DNA from: Cryptomeria japonica
Lineage: Eukaryota; Streptophyta; Pinopsida; Cupressales; Cupressaceae
Assembly (NCBI RefSeq): GCF_030272615.1
Contig: NC_081405.1
Coordinates: 26,554,272 to 26,618,271, forward strand
Length of the DNA: 64,000 bases
Reading direction: 5' to 3'
Positions 22,199-34,297 of the stretch are shown here, piece after piece (the stretch's first letter is position 1; each line of letters opens with the position of its first letter). Below the pieces are notes generated by a model, which ran no database searches, was not told where the DNA came from, and worked only from the letters and a program-made list of their open reading frames with translations. Made by a program: the position numbers and the translations under genes.

Positions 22199-23686
22199 TG
22201 ATGCAGAGCCCTCCTTGTATCCTACCAAACACTCCAAGATGTATGACACTAACCCCTTAACACAATAGTAGGATCCTATCAAGGCAAGGCTCTACAACAT
22301 TAGTTCAACATCTCACAATCTCCAAGACTCATACTTACTCAAATTGGGAAATTTGATCCAACATACACCATGAAGCCTCTGAGGGTTGTTGACCATTACC
22401 ACACCTGTTTTGGGTCAATCATGAATCACATGGACTAGATCAAACACTGGTTTTGAGGATTCAACACCATATCCCATAGCACCTTCACAATTAGGCCTAT
22501 TTGCTAGTAGCCCTTTGAAATGGGTAAAGGGACCTTAAGTCCAAACTTTCCAAAACACCTTGACAAACAAATCATATATTAAAATACCCTTTTAGGTCTT
22601 ACACAATTCCCCAAAAGGAATGATCAAGGTCTGAAACTGGTGAAGTTCAATTGTCCTAAAGAGCTAATTAGGTCTCCATTTGTGAAGAAACTATATCCAA
22701 ATGAATAAACCATACAATAAAAACCCCATGAACATGTGGGGAACCATAAAAAATCATGGATTCTAGGGTTACACATCTATAATCATCATCATTTGCCTTC
22801 TACGGTAGCTTTGTTGTTTAAGGACTAGGTAGTCACATAGAGATGCCTACCTAGGGTCGGTTCAAACACACACGTCCCTTGATCCTCCTAAAAAATGCTT
22901 TTGTAATCTTAGAATACACAGGACATACTTTCATTTCACCCAATCCCATGAGTCTCGAATTGATAAATTTCAAGTTATGGCCATGGAGAAGCAAATCCCT
23001 AGATAAACCCTGGTTTTTTGGGCACCTACAGCAAAATTGGAATAATAGGAGAAAAACACACAATCTGAACCTCAAAAAAAATCCAAATCAAAGGTGACTG
23101 ACTATTTTAACAAATTCACATCATTTGAAATTGATCCCAATCCGTACAATGTCGTACCACATACCAAAACTCCAGAATTGCAGGAAAAACTCATAATTTC
23201 ATTAGTTTGCAGTCATCAAAACTTTCCTCCGCATAGTATAACCTTTGGAATTAGATCATCATGGTGTATATACCTTTCCACAACTGATCTCAACTGAAAA
23301 CAAGAGGTTAGAGCCATTGGAGGAGTTCAAACAAACAAAAATGCAAAAATTGCATAAAAGTTGCTTATGACAACTTTTGACAACTTTATGTCATTTCTCG
23401 CCTCCTAATGCCTTGGGTTAAGACTAAACCCTCTTAAAACACCCTATAATTACTAAAACTACTAGGATAACTATTTCCTACACACAATTAATCCCCTTTT
23501 GTCCAAAAGTTCTAATTGGCTTATCAAGATGCCAAAATACGAGTTTGGCTCACAAGATGGGGTCTTTTATTACAAACACACAATGCATGGTTGAAACACA
23601 TGTAAAAAATCCTAAAGACATGTTTGATGCCTTATCCTTCATCCTCTGAGCCTGATTTATCAACTTGAAGGGGTGCTCCTGCACCA
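22199..23686 (-). repeat. 3' LTR of chromovirus E
   Basis: 1,488 bp, plus-strand TGATGCAGAGCC to TCCTGCACCA, matching 29867-31385. On the minus strand the LTR starts TGGTGCAGG. Confidence 0.92.
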
Positions 23687-23700
23687 TACTCCCTAGAAGA
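23687..23700 (-). other. PPT region of chromovirus E
   Basis: The minus strand reads TTCTAGGGAGTA directly before the LTR start TGGTGC. It is short and mixed, but in the right place. Confidence 0.5.
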
Positions 23701-23757
23701 AGAAATCTCAAGTCCACTTGAGATGAGAGCTTGCAGGTCTGCACCATGGTCTTTGAT

Positions 23758-26084
23758 CTATTGTTCTGTCATCCAGACTGATTCAGAATTAGGTTGTCCC
23801 TTCCAAGCCACCAAATAATCCATATAAACATTGTTCCTTGTTATCTTTGCAACCTTGGTGTCTAAAACCTTATGCAACTTTGGTGGTTCATGTTTGGGAA
23901 TGTCATCCTTTGCAATAACCTGAATTGTGTCTTCTCCTGCATCAACACTACATTTATAAAGAGTTAATTCACATACAACCAAGATAGGTGACAAACCAAG
24001 ATCACATGGGAGTTGAAGTTCATAATCATTTTGGCCACATTTCTTCAAGACTTGACAGGGTCCAATCTTTCTTTGCATAAGCTTTGTATATATGCCTTTT
24101 GGAAGTCTTTCCTTCTTCAAGTGAACCCACACCAAGTCTCCCACATCAAAATAGACATCCATCTTCTTCTTGTCAGCATGAGCTTTATATCTTTCTGCAG
24201 ATTGTTGAAGGTGAGATTTAACTTGGTCATGGATCTCCTTTATGGCGGTAGCAAAAGTTTCACCATCAGCACTAATGACTTCTCCTTGAGGTAGTTCTCT
24301 TAACTCCAACACACCCCTTAGGTGGATGCCATATACGACCTAGAAGGGTGACTTACTAGTACTTCTATATACTATATCACTATAGGAGAATTCTGCCTGA
24401 GACAATATGTTATCCCATCTCTCTCCATGTTGTCTGGTCAAACACCTTAGCAGATTTCCCAATGACCTATTTACAACTTCAGTTTGGCCATCCGTTTGGG
24501 GATGGTAGGCTGAGGAGAAGGATAGATTTGTACCAAACTTCTTCTAAAGGGTCCTCCAGAAGTGTCTAATAAATTTCACATCCCTATCAGAGACTATGGT
24601 CAAAGGCAAACCATGTATCTAGACAATCTCCTTGAAGAACAAGTTTGCAACATAGCAAGCATCACAAGTGGTTTTACATGGCAAGAAATGTGTCATTTTA
24701 CTAAACCTATCCACCACTACAAAAACACTATCATATCCTTTCCTTGTACTAGGCAATCCTAAAACAAAATCCATACTTATGCTTTCCCATGGTCTTGAAG
24801 GAATGGGTAAAGGCCGGTATAGGCCTGCATTGGTGGACTTCCCCTTTGTCTTTTGGCATATCACACATGTCTCCACAAATCTCCTGACATATGTCTGTAG
24901 TTTGGGCCAATAGTAGTTCCTCTTCACCAAATCTAGTGTCTTGTCAAGGCCAAAGTGGCCTTCCATTGCTCCACAATGTTTCTCCCTGATTATATTTAAT
25001 CTCATAGAGAATTTGGGTATGCATAATTGTGCACCCTTAAACAACAATCCATTTTAAAACAAAAATTCAAAGTAATCAACATGAAACCGCTCATCAAATG
25101 AAGCACGTACCTTATAGATCTCTTCAAAGTCTTCATAATCCTCATACATGGCTTTCAAGGAGTCTATTCCAATACTCTCCAACTAGATCTGATTTGTAGT
25201 TAGGACTCTTCTGCTCAAAGCATCTTCCACCTTATTCTTGACCCCTTTCTTATGCTTAAGAGTGAAAGTGAAGGCTTGTAGGGTCTCCACCCACTTCATA
25301 TACCTATGATTCAACTTTTCTTGGCTATTTATAAAACTAAGGGCTTGATTGTCTATGAAGACTATAAACTCTTTTGGTAGCAAGTAGTGTCTCCACTTTT
25401 TCAAGGATTGTATTAAAGCATACATCTCTAGGTCATAGGATGAATACCTCCTCTTTGCCTCATTTAACTTCTCACTGAAGAAGGCAATAGGCCTCCCTTC
25501 CTAACTAACCACTGCCCTAATAGCCATGTGACTGGCATCACACTCCACTTGGAAGATCTTGTTGAAATCAGGTAGGGCAAGGACCGGTTGCTCTGCAACT
25601 TTTCTCTTCAATGTTTCAAAGGATTTATCTACCTCTTCTATTCAACTGAACCTACATCTTTGTCATCCCTTTATGGTATCAAGCATAGGAGTGCAAATAT
25701 GGCTAAAGCCTCTTATAAACCTCCTATAGAATGTGGCCAAGCCATGGAAGCTTCTAACATCATTCATTGTTCTAGGTGTAGGCCAAGACAATATGACACT
25801 CACCTTTTCTTGATCCATTTTCAACTCACCATAGGAGATTACAAATCCCAAGTAGATGATCTCTTCTTGCATAAACAAACACTTTTCCAAATTGATCATT
25901 AATTGCTCTTCATGCAATCTCCTTAGGACCTAGTCTACATGTTTTTGGTGCTCTTCTTTGGTTTGACTGAAAATCAGAATGTCATCTAGGTAGACTATGA
26001 CAAAATTTCCTATGAAAACCCTCAAAACTTCATACATTAACCTCATAAAGGTACTTGGTGCATTAGATAAGCCAAAGGGCATGA
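23758..26084 (-). pseudogene. pol: Chromovirus E pol: RT (C-terminal part), RNase H, integrase, chromodomain
   Basis: Read leftward: RT with the catalytic YLDD at 25981-25992 and [16 protein letters not shown]; RNase H with FQVECDASH and KWRHYLLPKEF; integrase with the HHCC zinc finger ending CVICQKTKG, catalytic MDFVLGLPS, IVSDRDVKF and YHPQTDGQTEVVNR; then the IGPCQVLKKCG region and a C-terminal chromodomain (YLVAWKGQPNSESVW) ending at TAG 23758. Chromodomains bind histone marks and steer integration. One frame runs throughout with at least eight stops, mostly TAG. The upstream part of RT lies beyond G at 27565-27859 and is in the same frame once G and its TSD are removed. Confidence 0.92.
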
Positions 26085-26089
26085 TCTTC

Positions 26090-27564
26090 TGTTGGCATAT
26101 GTGCAAAAGTGTGATGACATGATGATATTGTATGTTTTCATTGATGTCAATATGTTGAAGTATGAACTAATATATTGAAGTAAGCAACCTGGCACGTGAA
26201 TCGGTATGATGATACAAGTAAACTAGTATGATGGTACAAGTGAAGTAGTATGATGAAGTGTGAATCGGTATGATGGAATGAACCGGTATATGCAGAAAGT
26301 GAACCGGTATGTGAACCGGTATATGGAAAGTTTGTGTCGGGGTTTCTGGTTGATGCATGCCAAGTCTGTGTCATTTGACTAATGACATCCTGTGATGGGT
26401 TAGCATTGAAATGAAGATCAAATCGTGTTGCCACATCAGCCTTATGCGCATGAAGGATTTTCTTGAGGATCTTGCATGAAGAAGATTGATCCTATCTACC
26501 TCGAGAATGTACAAAGTCTCAGTAAATGGTGGAGAGCGCGTGATGGGTTACCAGCTTCCAGAAGCGGCAAAGAACAAACGATGGAGAATGTCTTGAGATC
26601 TGTTCAAGACTATTTTATTCAATGCAATGTGTTTGAACGGTCAGGATTGGACTGACTGTATTGATAACCTAAATTTTAGGGTTTAAGGTTTATGCTACTG
26701 ACCTATCTATTTCCTATAAGGTCAATGATGATTTGCATTGTGAAGTTGTTGGAAAATGTTATGTGTGTATCCAAGTGAAGAGATACTTGATTCTTACCAG
26801 ACCGGAGAAGTGTGTTGATACCTACAGAGTGTGATTATAGAAGTAAAGGAACTAAAATGGATATGTCTTGGCATTGAGTGTTGTTATCAGATCAGTGTAT
26901 TACCTATTGACTTCTAACCATTTCAGCAGTTGGAAAATCCCTTAACCGGGTACCTTTAACAGGCTTTCTATAAATCCTTTAATAGGGTGACTCAAATTCA
27001 TTGAGTTCTTCAAATCCTCTTGTGAGGTAACCTTTAGCAGGGTTCTAACCTTTAACCAGGTATTTAGCCATCCCTTAACCGGGTGATCCCTAGCAGGATC
27101 GGTTCCTAGCATAACCTATTGTAAAGTCCTTAACCATATTAGGCTCCTAATAGAGTGGACTTCAGAAGAGTTCAAAGAACAACTTGTGGGTATTCATCCC
27201 CACCATGGTTTTTCCCAGTTGGGTTTCCACATGAAAAATCAGTGTGTCGTGTGTGATGATTAGTGTTTTTTGTTAAGTGGTAATGCATGTTGATCCAGTG
27301 GTCTTTATATTTCTGATGTATTACTTGTTTATGCATATGGGTGAAGTGGAAAGATTAGGTTGTGAGAAGATCTAAGTGTTACTGGTTTGTGTGTTTCACA
27401 GTCTCACTGTGTTTTACGGATAGTGCCTTGTTTTAGATCAGTGATCTTGTTTACCAGTTAGTGCAGTCTTTGCAGTCAAAGTGGTTTAAGGAAGTTTTTG
27501 TCTATACTAATTCACCCCCCCTCTCAGTATCTATTAAGTAATTACTATTCATCATTATTCATCA
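26090..27564 (+). mobile_element. Element G: solo LTR of a copia-like family inside the RT of E
   Basis: The insert runs from TGTTGGCATATG to CATTATTCATCA with no internal region. The E coding frame stops at its right edge (GLYEWKV) and resumes at its left edge (MPFGL). The flanks TCTTC (26085-26089) and CCTTC (27565-27569) form a TSD with one mismatch. It carries TTTTCATTGATGTCAA in U3, GGTTTTTCCCAGTTGGG in U5 and a short C run near 27518, the signatures of the C/D/B/I LTRs. Confidence 0.78.
26190..26340. repeat. AACCGGTAT-type minisatellite within solo LTR G
   Basis: Variants of GTGAACCGGTATATGG and GTAGTATGATGGTACAAG recur about eight times with drift to AATCGGTAT and ACTAGTAT. The repeat is degenerate and confined to the U3 of G. 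Confidence 0.6.
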
Positions 27565-27980
27565 CCTTCCACTCATACAACCCCTCATTTGTTTTAAATG
27601 TAGTCTTCCACTCATCTCCCAGCCTAATCCTAATATGATGATAGCCACTTTTCAAGTCAATTTTTGTAAAATATCTAACACCCCCCAAGAAATCTAACAA
27701 ATCCTCAATCCTAGGCATTGGAAATCTATACCTGATAGTAATTTTGTTGATAGCCCTTGAGTCGGTGCAAATCCTCCAAGTGCCTTCCTTTTTGGGTGCC
27801 AAGACTGCAGGGACTGCACATGGGCTCAAAATTTTGCCAATCAATCCAGACTCCAACAAACTTCAATCTGTTTTGCCATCTAAACATTCTAATCAGGTGT
27901 GAGCTTGTATGTTGCTTTATTAGGCAAGGTGGATCTAGGTATAAGATCTATGCAATGGTTTATATCTCTCATGGGAGGTA
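27565..27980 (-). pseudogene. pol: Chromovirus E RT, N-terminal part
   Basis: It contains [49 protein letters not shown] and [16 protein letters not shown] with the first catalytic Asp in KIDLKSGY. The frame breaks upstream near 27860-28020, where a frameshift separates RT from the gag-protease frame. It is cut at the 3' side by solo LTR G. Confidence 0.88.
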
Positions 27981-28023
27981 GTGACCTTGGCATGCCATCA
28001 AAGATGACACCCTTGTATTTGTT

Positions 28024-29817
28024 TCATGGTTGTTGCACTATAGGGTCAACCAACCTTAATCTATCTTCTTTCTTATCTTCAAACTTCTCCACCTTTGTCA
28101 CTATTGGACTAGGAATAAGGGCATAACAAGCAATGCCTTCATCTTCTATGTTCTTCATGAATTTCTTTCCTCCTAACATCAACACCTTGGCCTCCTTTGG
28201 TTTGGTTTCCTCCTCACTCTCCATCAAAGGTAACAACTCAATCAGTTTACCATCTTTGGTGATGGAATATCTGTTCCTAGCACCATCATATTGTGCCTTC
28301 AAATCAAATTTCCATGGTCTCCCAAATAGGAGATGCCAAGCATCCATCTTTGCAATGTCAAACAAAAATCTATCCTTATAGGTTCCAATCTGGAATTCTA
28401 CCCAAGCCTACTCTTCCACAACATCTTGATGACCTTGGGTGATCCATGAGACCTTGTAGGGGTAAGAGTGAGGTAGTCTCCTCAATTTTAGCTTCTCTGC
28501 CATTTCTAGAGACAAAAAGTTTTTAGTTGAACCAGAATCTATTAGAACCTTGCATACCTTTCCACCCACTTTGCAAGTGGTCTTGAATAGAGACTTTCTC
28601 TATGGGGGCTCTTTGTCAGCCATCTTCATGGTAGTTACTGCTCTTCTAATCATCAAAGCTTCACCTCTTTCAGGGGAGTCATAACTATTAGAGGTATTGA
28701 CACTTTAGTATGTATTTGCACTTGCCACACTTTGGCAATCAGCTTCTAGAACCAAGTTACTTCTCCTTTCCCCCATGGAACTAGTAGGTTTGTCAGGACA
28801 TCTGTTGGCCATGTGCACTTCTTGATTGCAGTTATAACATCTGATTGGACCTCTACCTTGAGATCTTCCCCTAAATGGTGGTCTTCTTCCTCTGAAGTTA
28901 CCTCTCTGATTGTATCCTCCATTGTTATTGGAACTACTCTCTCCTTTAGTGCCTTCTTGATTAGTTTCACCTTGGTTTCCAAAACCATTTCCTTTACCTT
29001 TGAAAAAACTTCTCCCCCCTTTCTGTTGTCTTCCTCTTCCTCTATTGTTCTTCTCTTCCACCTTGATGGAAAGTTGATGGCATCTACCAAAGGTATCCGG
29101 GCTAAGGAGGTTTAGTTCTTCTTGAATGTTGTACCTTAATCCATTTAGGTATCGGGCAACTTTTTCACTCTCTTCCTCCTTTGTATTAGAATTCATACAT
29201 AGCCTTTGGAACTCCAAAGTGTAATAGTTCACATCCATCTCCTTCTACTTGAGATTTTGTCTTCTCTTATGAAGTTGAATTTCATAATCTTTGGGTACAT
29301 AGGCCTCCTTTACTAAGGCAACCATCTTCTTCCAAGAAATAATCTTGGGTTCGTTGTCCTTCTCTCTTTCCTCTTGGACAAATTTCCACCAAGTTAGGGC
29401 AGCTCCCTTCAACTTGGACTTAGCATTCTTTACCTTCTGGTGTCCTGAAATGTCTTCACATTCAAAGAAACTAGATAAGGAGTCTATCTAATCTACCACT
29501 ACATCTGGTTCCATCTTCCCAATGAAAGTTGGAAAATCAATCTTTTGCTCCATGGTTCTCCTCTCCATGGATTTGAGGGCATTAAGGAAGTGCCTCTGGT
29601 CAGGAGGAATTGCCTCTTCCTCCGGCATGGGGACCTCATCTTCATCCCCTTCTTCACCACTACCAGTGCCTCCATCTTGCTTCCCATCTACTCTAACCCT
29701 CAACCTCTCTAACTCCCTTTACATTTCCTTACAAGAAGTGGCTTGCTCTCTCACAATCTTTGCCAATTCCATGTTGGTGATCGGTCCTCTAGGGACTTCT
29801 TCTTCTCCCTCTGCCAT
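28024..29817 (-). pseudogene. gag-pro: Chromovirus E gag and protease
   Basis: ATG 29815-29817 (MAEGEEEVPRGPITNME) starts about 600 codons in one frame, with stops after SCKEM, MEPDVVVD, RRQNLK, ASANTY, MADKEPP and DVVEE. A retrotransposon Gag domain covers LTWWKFVQ, FQRLCMNSNTKEEES and VARYLNGLRYNIQ. One zinc knuckle, CYNCNQEVHMANRC (Gly replaced by Glu), lies at 28797-28839 after an Arg/Gly-rich stretch. The protease follows with active site DSGS at 28528-28539 and HLLFGRPW. Most stops are TAG in place of CAG. Confidence 0.9.
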
Positions 29818-29849
29818 TTCTCAAATCTCTCTCTTTACCAAATCCATTA

Positions 29850-29864
29850 CTAGCTCTGATACCA
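29850..29864 (-). other. PBS of chromovirus E
   Basis: Minus strand TGGTATCAGAGCTAG, two bases from the LTR end GCATCA. This is the initiator tRNA-Met site commonly used by plant chromoviruses. Confidence 0.93.
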
Positions 29865-29866
29865 CT

Positions 29867-31385
29867 TGATGCAAAGCCCTCCTTGTATCCTACCAAAAAC
29901 TCCAAGATGTATGACACTGACCCCTCAACACAACAGTTGGATCCTATCAAGGCAAGGCTCTACAACATTAGTTCAACATCTCACAATCTCCAAGACTCAT
30001 ACTTACTCAAATTGGGAAATTTGCTCCAACATACACCATGAAGCCTCCAAGGGTTTCTGACCATTACCACACCTATTTTGGGTCAAACATGACTCACATG
30101 GACTAGATCAAACACTAGTTTTGAGGATTCAACACCATATCCCATAGCACCTTCACAATTAAGCCTATTTGCTAGTAGCCCTTTGAAACGGGTAAAGGGA
30201 CCTTAAGTCCAAACTTTACCAAACACCCTAACAAAAAAATCATAGATTCAAATACCCTTTTAGGTCTTACATAATTCCCCAAAAGGAAGGGTCAAGGTCT
30301 GACAAACAAAGGTCTAAAACCAGTGAAGGTCAACTGTCCTAAAGGGTTAATTAGGTCTCCATTTGTGAAGAAACTATATCCAAATGAACAAACCATACAA
30401 GAAAAAACCCATGAGAATGTGGGGAACCATAAACCATCATGGATTCTAGGGTTACACACCTAGAATCATCACCACTTTCCTTCTAGGGTAGCTTTGTTGT
30501 TTAAGGACTAGTTAGTCACATAGAGATGGCTACCTAGGGTCATTTCAAACACACACCTCCCTTGGTCCTCCTGAAAAATGCTTTTGGAATATTAGAATAC
30601 ATAAGTCATACTTACATTTCACCCAATCCCGTGAGTCTCAGATTGATAAATTGCAAGTTATGGCCATGGAGAAGCAAAACCCTAAATAAACCCTGGTTTT
30701 TCTGGCACCTACAGCAAAATTGGAATAACAGGAGAAAAATGCACAATCTGAACCTCAAACCAAACCCAAATCAAATTTGAATCACTATTCTAGCAAATTT
30801 AAATCATTGGAAATTGATCCCAATCCATACAATGTCGTACCCCATACCAAAACTCCAGAATTGCAAAAAAAACTTAGAAATTCATTAGTTTGCAGTCATC
30901 AAAACTTTCCTTCGTATAGTGTAACCTTGGGAATTGGATTTTCAAGGTGTATATGCCTCTCCACAACTGATCTTAACTTAAAACAAGAGGCTAGAGCCAT
31001 TGGAGGAGTTCAAACAAACAAAAATGCAAAAATTGCATAAAAGTTGCTTATGACAAATTTTGACAATTTTTGACAAAGTTGTCAAAATGTCATTTCTCAC
31101 CTCCTAATGCCTTGGGTTAAGACTAACCCCTCTTAAAACACCCTAGAAGCACTAAAAATACTAGGATAACTATGTCCAACACACAATTGATCCCCTTTTG
31201 TCCAAAAGTCCTAATTGGCTTATCAAGATGCCAAAATAGGAGTTTGGCTCACAAGATGGGGTCTTTTATTACAAACACACAATGCATGGTTGAAATACAT
31301 GTAAAACATCCTAAAGACATGTTTGATGCCTTATCCTTCCTCATCTAAGCCTGATTTGTCAACTTGAAGGGGTGCTCCTGCACCA
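29867..31385 (-). repeat. 5' LTR of chromovirus E
   Basis: 1,519 bp matching 22199-23686. It includes a short local duplication around GACAAACAAAGG (about 30301) that is absent from the other copy. Confidence 0.92.
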
Positions 31386-32015
31386 TTTTCTAAGGTGTTG
31401 AGATCCTTGCCTTTTGCTTATAAAGCTAAAGTTGTTGCTATTGATGAGATCCAGAGTGTGGCTACTGTGACAAGAAACATGTTGGTTGGGAAGCTAGCTA
31501 CATTTGAGTTGAGATAATTTGGAGAATCACATGGTAAATTTGAAACTGCATTTAAAGCCATTGTATCCAAGAAACAACTGTATGATTTGGGAGAGAGTTC
31601 ATCTAGGGTTTCAAGATATGAAAGAGATATGAGATAGATGGAAGAGCAGGAGAGAGAGTTGGATGAGCTTGAAGCACTTATTGCTTGGAGATTTCTTAAG
31701 GGAGTCATTAAGTATGATGGAAAGTTACCTTTGAAATGTTTCTCTTGTAATAAGATAGGACATTTTCCTTCTAGGTGTCCTAAAAGAATAACTAGATATG
31801 ATAAGCATGATAAATTTGAAAGGCATGATGGATTTGATAAGAATGATATTTATGAGAAAATTGATAAGTATGAAAATCCCTATAAGCCCTACTGGAAGTA
31901 CATAAAACAAAAGATATGGTATTATGTTGTTGATGAAGGTGTGACAGATGAGGAATCAGACAATGGGAATTCGGGAGATGAATTTGTATTATTGCTATCA
32001 AGGAAGATGATCTGA
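31386..32015 (+). pseudogene. gag: Copia D gag, C-terminal part
   Basis: The frame resumes from codon 31389 (SKVLRSLPFAYKAKVVAI), continuing the copia Gag interrupted at 22198. It holds two TAG/TAA-type stops, an acidic coiled stretch (EEQERELDELEAL) and one intact CCHC knuckle, CFSCNKIGHFPSRC. A region rich in Asp/Lys/Tyr follows. The frame overlaps the start of pol, which begins in another frame near 31994. Confidence 0.88.
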
Positions 32016-32039
32016 TACTAATGAATCCTACAAGTTGCA

Positions 32040-33911
32040 TTGTTGAGGAGAAATCTTTGGCTAATAAGATTGAAGAGAAAGATGAATGGGTTTGACAACG
32101 GTTGTTCACATCATATGACAGGTGATAAAAGTAAATTTGTGAATATGGAAAGGTATGATGGTGGTATAGTAAGAAATGGGGATGATAAATCTTATGTGAT
32201 TCGTGATGGAGGTTCTATATCTTTTGATGGTAAGAATAATACTAATGATGTCTTATATGTTGAAGGTTTAAAGCATAATCTTTTGAGTGTTGGATAAATG
32301 ATTGACAAGGGATATGATTTGAAATTCAAGAATGGCAAATGCAAGATTTTGAATGCCTCTGTTATAGAGATTGCAATAGGGACTAAAACTAAAGGTAATA
32401 TCTTTCACTTGAATGCTAGTGACAAAAGTTGTTTGATTGCTCATATTGATGAAAGTTTGTTGTGGCATAGAAGGATTTGTCATGTTAACTTTGACTACAT
32501 GATAAGGATAAGTTCTACTCAAGTTGTTAGAGATTTTCCTAAGATTGTGAATCCCTCTAATCTAGCATGTAAAGAATGTCAGTTGGAAAGGAAACAAGAA
32601 CATTATTTAGAAGTAAGTTATATACATCTAATGGTATATTAGATCTTGTTCATACTAACATATATGGTCCTACAAGAGTGAGAAGCATGCAGGGTGACAT
32701 ATATTTCATGTTGACTACTCTAGAATGATGTGGGTGACTTTTCTAAGGGAGAAATCAGAAGTATTGGAGAAACTCAAGATATTCAAAGAAAAGGTAGAAA
32801 CTCAGACACGACTAAAGTTGAAGTGTTTGAGATCTGAAAGAGGAGGAGAATTCACATCTGGTGAGTTTGATACATTTTGTGAGAGGAATGGAATTAGAAG
32901 ATGGTTATCTGCTCCTAGAACCCCTCAGTAGAACAGAGTTGTTGAAAGGAAGAACAAAACAATATGGATGCTGCTAGAATGATGCTAATTGAAGAAAATG
33001 TTGTGCAAACCTTTTTGGAAAGAAGTTGTTAGCACTATTGTTTACACATTCAATTAGGTGCATATAAAAGGTGATTCTGGTAAGACTCCTTATTAGCTAT
33101 GGTTTGGTCATGTTCCTACAGTTAGATATTTCAGAGTTTTTGGAAGCAAATGTTATATCAAAAGACATGAGGATATAGGGAAGTTTGATGCAAGATGTAA
33201 TGAAGGAATCTTCTTGGGATATTCTACTAAGAGAAAGGCCTATTGGTGTTACAATAAGAGGTTGAAGAAAATAGTGAAAAGTACAAATGTGAAGGTGTAT
33301 GAATGTCATGGGAAGAAGATCAAAACATGTGGATATGAGATTGATGATCAGGATATTGTTTCAAAGTCTGCATAGATTGAGATCCTGAAGCAAATGATCT
33401 AGTAGAGATAGTTAATCCAGATATTGTTGTTATCAATGAAGAAGTTCAAGAGCCTGAGAATTAGAATAATCCAAAGACTCTGAGGTAAGTGAAATTGAAT
33501 CATTCTGAGTATCAGATTATTTGTGATAAGAACAAAGGTGTGATGACAAGAAGAAGACTTGTTGCTGAAGACATATGCCTGATTTCTAAGATTGAGCGTA
33601 AAGATGATGTTGAAGATAAATACATTGTTGCTGCTAGCAACTGTACTCAAGTTGTTTGGATGAAGCAGATGTTGAAAGATATCAAATTTGTGTATGATGA
33701 ACCTACTATTATTTATTGTGACAATTCAAGTGCTATTAATATTTCCAAGAATCCAATACTGCATTCTAAAACAAAGCATATATCAATTAAGTATCAATTT
33801 TTTAGGGAGAAAGTTAGTGATGAGGAAGTTAAATTGGAGTATGTATCTACAAAGTACCAAATTGTAGATATTTTCACTAAGCCTTTACCTGTAGATACAT
33901 TGTTTATTTGA
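32040..33911 (+). pseudogene. pol: Copia D pol with protease, integrase and RNase H but RT deleted
   Basis: The protease shows FDNGCSHHMTGD (Asn replaces the Ser of the copia DSGC motif). Integrase shows a zinc finger (LLWHRRICH and ACKEC), DYSRMMWVTF, SERGGEFTS (Glu where the second catalytic Asp is expected) and VVERKNKT. GIFLGYSTKRKAYW follows. At about 33606-33625 ICLISKIERKDDVE joins directly to IVAASNCTQVVW of RNase H: almost the whole RT and the first half of RNase H, present in C, are missing. CDNSSAINISKNP and IFTKPLP remain. Several stops and frameshifts add to the damage. Confidence 0.88.
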
Positions 33912-34297
33912 GAGACAAGTTGGGGGTCTTTTCCCCTCCTATTGAGAACTAGGTGCATGGAGATGCATCGATCCAATGGACTTTAGGGTCTTATCTTCTT
34001 ATCTGGGTTGGCGAGTTCATGTTGCTACTCAGCTGGAGTAGTCAGTGTGTTGTTCAAAATTGTGAGTTTATCCTAAGGGGAATATTTTACCTAGTTTGGT
34101 GAGAGAAGCTTGATTAGTTTATATCTTTGGCATTATTGTCAAAGGGGAAGAGAAGCATGTGAAAAATTGCCTTATCTTTGGTTCTTTGTGTGCATGATCT
34201 AAGGAGGAGTTTGTTGGATTTTGTTGGTGTTGATTTATTCCTTTGCATTGATTGTTTTTTACAACCATATGTTGACATCAATGCCAAAGGAGGAGAT
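33912..34297 (+). other. 3' UTR of copia D with two PPT-like tracts
   Basis: AAAGGGGAAG at 34141-34150 and AAAGGAGGAGAT at 34286-34297, the latter abutting the LTR. The spacing is 145 bp, close to that in B, C and I. Confidence 0.75.

Larger units (their letters stand above)
22199..31385 (-). mobile_element. Element E: Ty3/gypsy chromovirus inserted in the gag of copia D
   Basis: It is oriented on the minus strand with LTRs at 29867-31385 (5') and 22199-23686 (3'), PBS TGGTATCAGAGCTAG, gag, protease, RT, RNase H, integrase and a terminal chromodomain. The flanks are runs of T on both sides, so the TSD is ambiguous (four or five T). RT is split by solo LTR G. Length without G is about 7.7 kb. 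Many in-frame stops make it inactive. Confidence 0.92.

Noticed and set aside
23013-23097. Paired similar ORFs at 22879-23097 and 30562-30780 as a gene pair
   Set aside because: They lie at equivalent positions in the two LTRs of E and are copied by the LTR duplication. The second continues with different stops, so there is no sign of coding constraint.
22190-31390. Exact TSD for element E
   Set aside because: Both flanks are runs of T, so its length and limits cannot be decided.
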